Shown: piece by piece, positions 5,319 to 6,272 of the stretch
Numbering within the stretch: the stretch's first letter is position 1
How the letters are laid out: each line of letters starts with the position of its first letter
Assembly (NCBI GenBank): GCA_013816105.1
Contig: JACDEY010000072.1
Span: 1-6,272 of the forward strand
Length of the DNA stretch: 6,272 nt
From: Actinomycetota bacterium
GTDB lineage: Bacteria > Actinomycetota > UBA4738
Direction: 5' to 3'
Program-made: the position numbers and the translations under genes
The notes under the pieces: generated by a model
Told to the model about the DNA's origin: nothing
Databases searched by the model: none
What the model saw: only the letters and a program-made list of their open reading frames with translations

Positions 5319-5717
5319 CTACCGCGCCCCGATGAGCGCGCGGTTCATGCGGCGCATCTGCCGCAGTTCGGCGAGGCGGAACACCGCCCACGTGCCTGCG
5401 GCCGCGGCGGCCCAGCCCTTCCACCTTCCATCCTCGATCGCCTCCGAGAGCTTCTTGCTCCAGTCATCCGGAAGCACCTGTACCACCGCCTGGACCGGCA
5501 CCGCCTGGACCGTTTTGGCCTTCCGGCGCTTGCGCACCCGACGGACGCCGAACCAGAAGAGGGCTCCACCCACGCCTCCCCCGACCGCCAGGCCGATCAG
5601 ACGCTTCGTCCAGACCGCCGGCTGGGGAAGACGGTCCTCGAGCTCCCTGATCTCCTGCTCCAGCCGGCCTCTCGTATCCTCGATCTCCCTTACCGTTTCA
5701 GCTGCGCTTTCGCCCAT
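5319..5717 (-). CDS. DUF3618 family membrane protein
   Basis: A 132-residue protein. Its N-terminus (residues 8-30, VREIEDTRGRLEQEIRELEDRL) is a charged, coiled-coil-like helix matching the family signature of DUF3618 (Pfam PF12277), in which a short I-x-x-T-R-x-x-L helix precedes a membrane segment. A Gly-rich hydrophobic stretch (40-58) is the membrane helix, followed by the very basic RRVRKRRK (59-66), which should stay in the cytoplasm. A second, weaker Ala-rich stretch (101-113) may be membrane-associated. Function unknown. The start at 5717 has AAGGAGG (5725-5731 on the plus strand) 7 nt upstream. The first 28 nt overlap the end of the holin-like gene in another frame, and the ribosome site lies inside that gene, so translation is probably coupled. 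The frame is open further upstream but lacks family features there. Stop is TAG. Confidence 0.82.
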   Translation of the reverse strand: MGESAAETVREIEDTRGRLEQEIRELEDRLPQPAVWTKRLIGLAVGGGVGGALFWFGVRRVRKRRKAKTVQAVPVQAVVQVLPDDWSKKLSEAIEDGRWKGWAAAAAGTWAVFRLAELRQMRRMNRALIGAR

Positions 5718-6133
5718 TGCACGTCCTCCTTGACGGTTCGCTTCGTCTCTTCCGGCGCCAGCGACGGCTTCTTGAGCTTGCGGAGGCCCACGAACACGGC
5801 CGCGCCGGCGATAAGCAAGAAGGCCGCGGCCACGATCAGCCGCGAGGCCCACGGTCGCATCACGTTGTCGAGCCCAGCCGCAGCCGCCGAACCGAGGAAG
5901 ACGAGCGCTATCAGGCCGAGGACGCCGGCGACGGCCAGCGCGGCGGTCGCCTTCGCCCGAGCCGCGAGCGCCTCGACAACTTCCTGTTTCGCGAGCTCGA
6001 CCTCTTTTCGGACGAGCGTCGCGGCGTCCGCGGCGATGGACTTGACCAGCTCGGGCACCGATTGGTCCTTTGGCGGCCGCCGCCCATCCGGTCCGCGTCC
6101 CGCCTCGGTGACCTCTGCTCGCGGTTCCTCCAT
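5690..6133 (-). CDS. Holin-superfamily III-like membrane protein (PF07332-type)
   Basis: A 147-residue protein with a polar, Pro-rich N-terminus (1-30), an amphipathic helix with the typical LVRKEVELAKQEV motif (40-52), two membrane helices (about 63-88 and 97-117) and a basic, charged C-terminal tail. This is the layout of the actinobacterial Phage_holin_3_6 family. Despite the name these are usually chromosomal envelope proteins, not lysis proteins, and nothing phage-like is nearby. The start is chosen at ATG 6131-6133, with GGGGG at 6141-6145 7 nt upstream. ATG at 6137-6139 would add two residues, but its G-run is too close. The frame stays open to a GTG at 6247, with weaker third-position GC, so that part is probably leader. 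It is the first visible gene of an operon with DUF3618 and dodecin. Stop is TAA, 28 nt inside DUF3618. Confidence 0.8.
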   Translation of the reverse strand: MEEPRAEVTEAGRGPDGRRPPKDQSVPELVKSIAADAATLVRKEVELAKQEVVEALAARAKATAALAVAGVLGLIALVFLGSAAAAGLDNVMRPWASRLIVAAAFLLIAGAAVFVGLRKLKKPSLAPEETKRTVKEDVQWAKAQLKR

Positions 6134-6212
6134 GGGCATACCCCCAAGTGTCGATCCCGGCCTGCTTCTCGAACCGGAGGATACCTTGCTTCCGCGATCC
6201 GCCTCCCGATCG

Positions 6213-6218
6213 ATTATC
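6213..6218 (-). promoter_or_regulatory. Possible -10 box for the holin/DUF3618/dodecin operon
   Basis: GATAAT on the minus strand matches TATAAT at five of six positions and lies about 80 nt before the chosen holin start. A second candidate, TATCCT, is at 6178-6183. Neither has a clear -35, nor a GTTT plus GGGTAT pair of the SigB/SigF type. I see no other feature in 6140-6272. Confidence 0.2.
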
Positions 6219-6272
6219 TCCACCCGCCAGCCTTTCGCACCGGCCACCCAGACGGCGGCGGCGGCCCTTCGG

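Noticed and set aside
5690..6133. Prophage remnant suggested by the holin-like protein
   Set aside because: No endolysin, structural, integrase or attachment-site signals are present, and this holin-superfamily type is commonly chromosomal in actinobacteria.

Overview
The window is GC-rich DNA whose real reading frames strongly prefer G or C at third codon positions. The gene content (a secreted DUF2330 protein, a poxvirus-like DNA topoisomerase IB, a holin-superfamily/DUF3618 membrane pair, a dodecin, tadA beside a tRNA-Ser) fits a bacterial chromosome from Actinomycetota or a neighbouring high-GC lineage. I cannot name a genus. There is no transposase, integrase, CRISPR array or phage structural gene, so this looks like ordinary chromosome with small, mostly independent transcription units.

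Left part (1-2350), all on the minus strand. At the left edge is the N-terminus of a probable secreted protein, with a possible frameshift or wrong start. Next is a DUF2330 protein with a signal peptide and a C-terminal membrane anchor (297-1355). Then come a tRNA-Ser(GGA) (1491-1580) and an alpha/beta hydrolase (1592-2347) whose stop codon lies 11 nt before the tRNA.

Middle part (2350-5000). An unrecognised secreted protein (2412-3200, plus) diverges from the hydrolase. It converges on a second class II tRNA, tRNA-Ser(CGA) (3222-3310, minus), which lies just downstream of tadA (3321-3812, minus), the tRNA adenosine deaminase. A type IB topoisomerase with a complete catalytic set (3829-4980, plus) diverges from tadA with only 16 nt between the chosen starts. 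Its start codon sits in a perfect 12-bp palindrome.

Right part (5005-6133), minus strand, probably one operon read right to left: a two-helix holin-superfamily protein (PF07332-like), a DUF3618 protein whose start overlaps it by 28 nt, and a dodecin. The dodecin lacks the usual flavin-stacking Trp and looks more like the calcium-dodecin type. Together they suggest an envelope or stress-related unit, which is inference. A long inverted repeat separates the dodecin from the convergent topoisomerase gene.

I see no clear new multi-gene system. The more interesting signals are small: an identical 8-mer with a -10-like core overlapping the stop codon of the gene before each tRNA-Ser, the palindromic start of the topoisomerase gene, TAG as the stop of five of eight complete genes, the Trp-less dodecin, and a secreted protein of unknown family.
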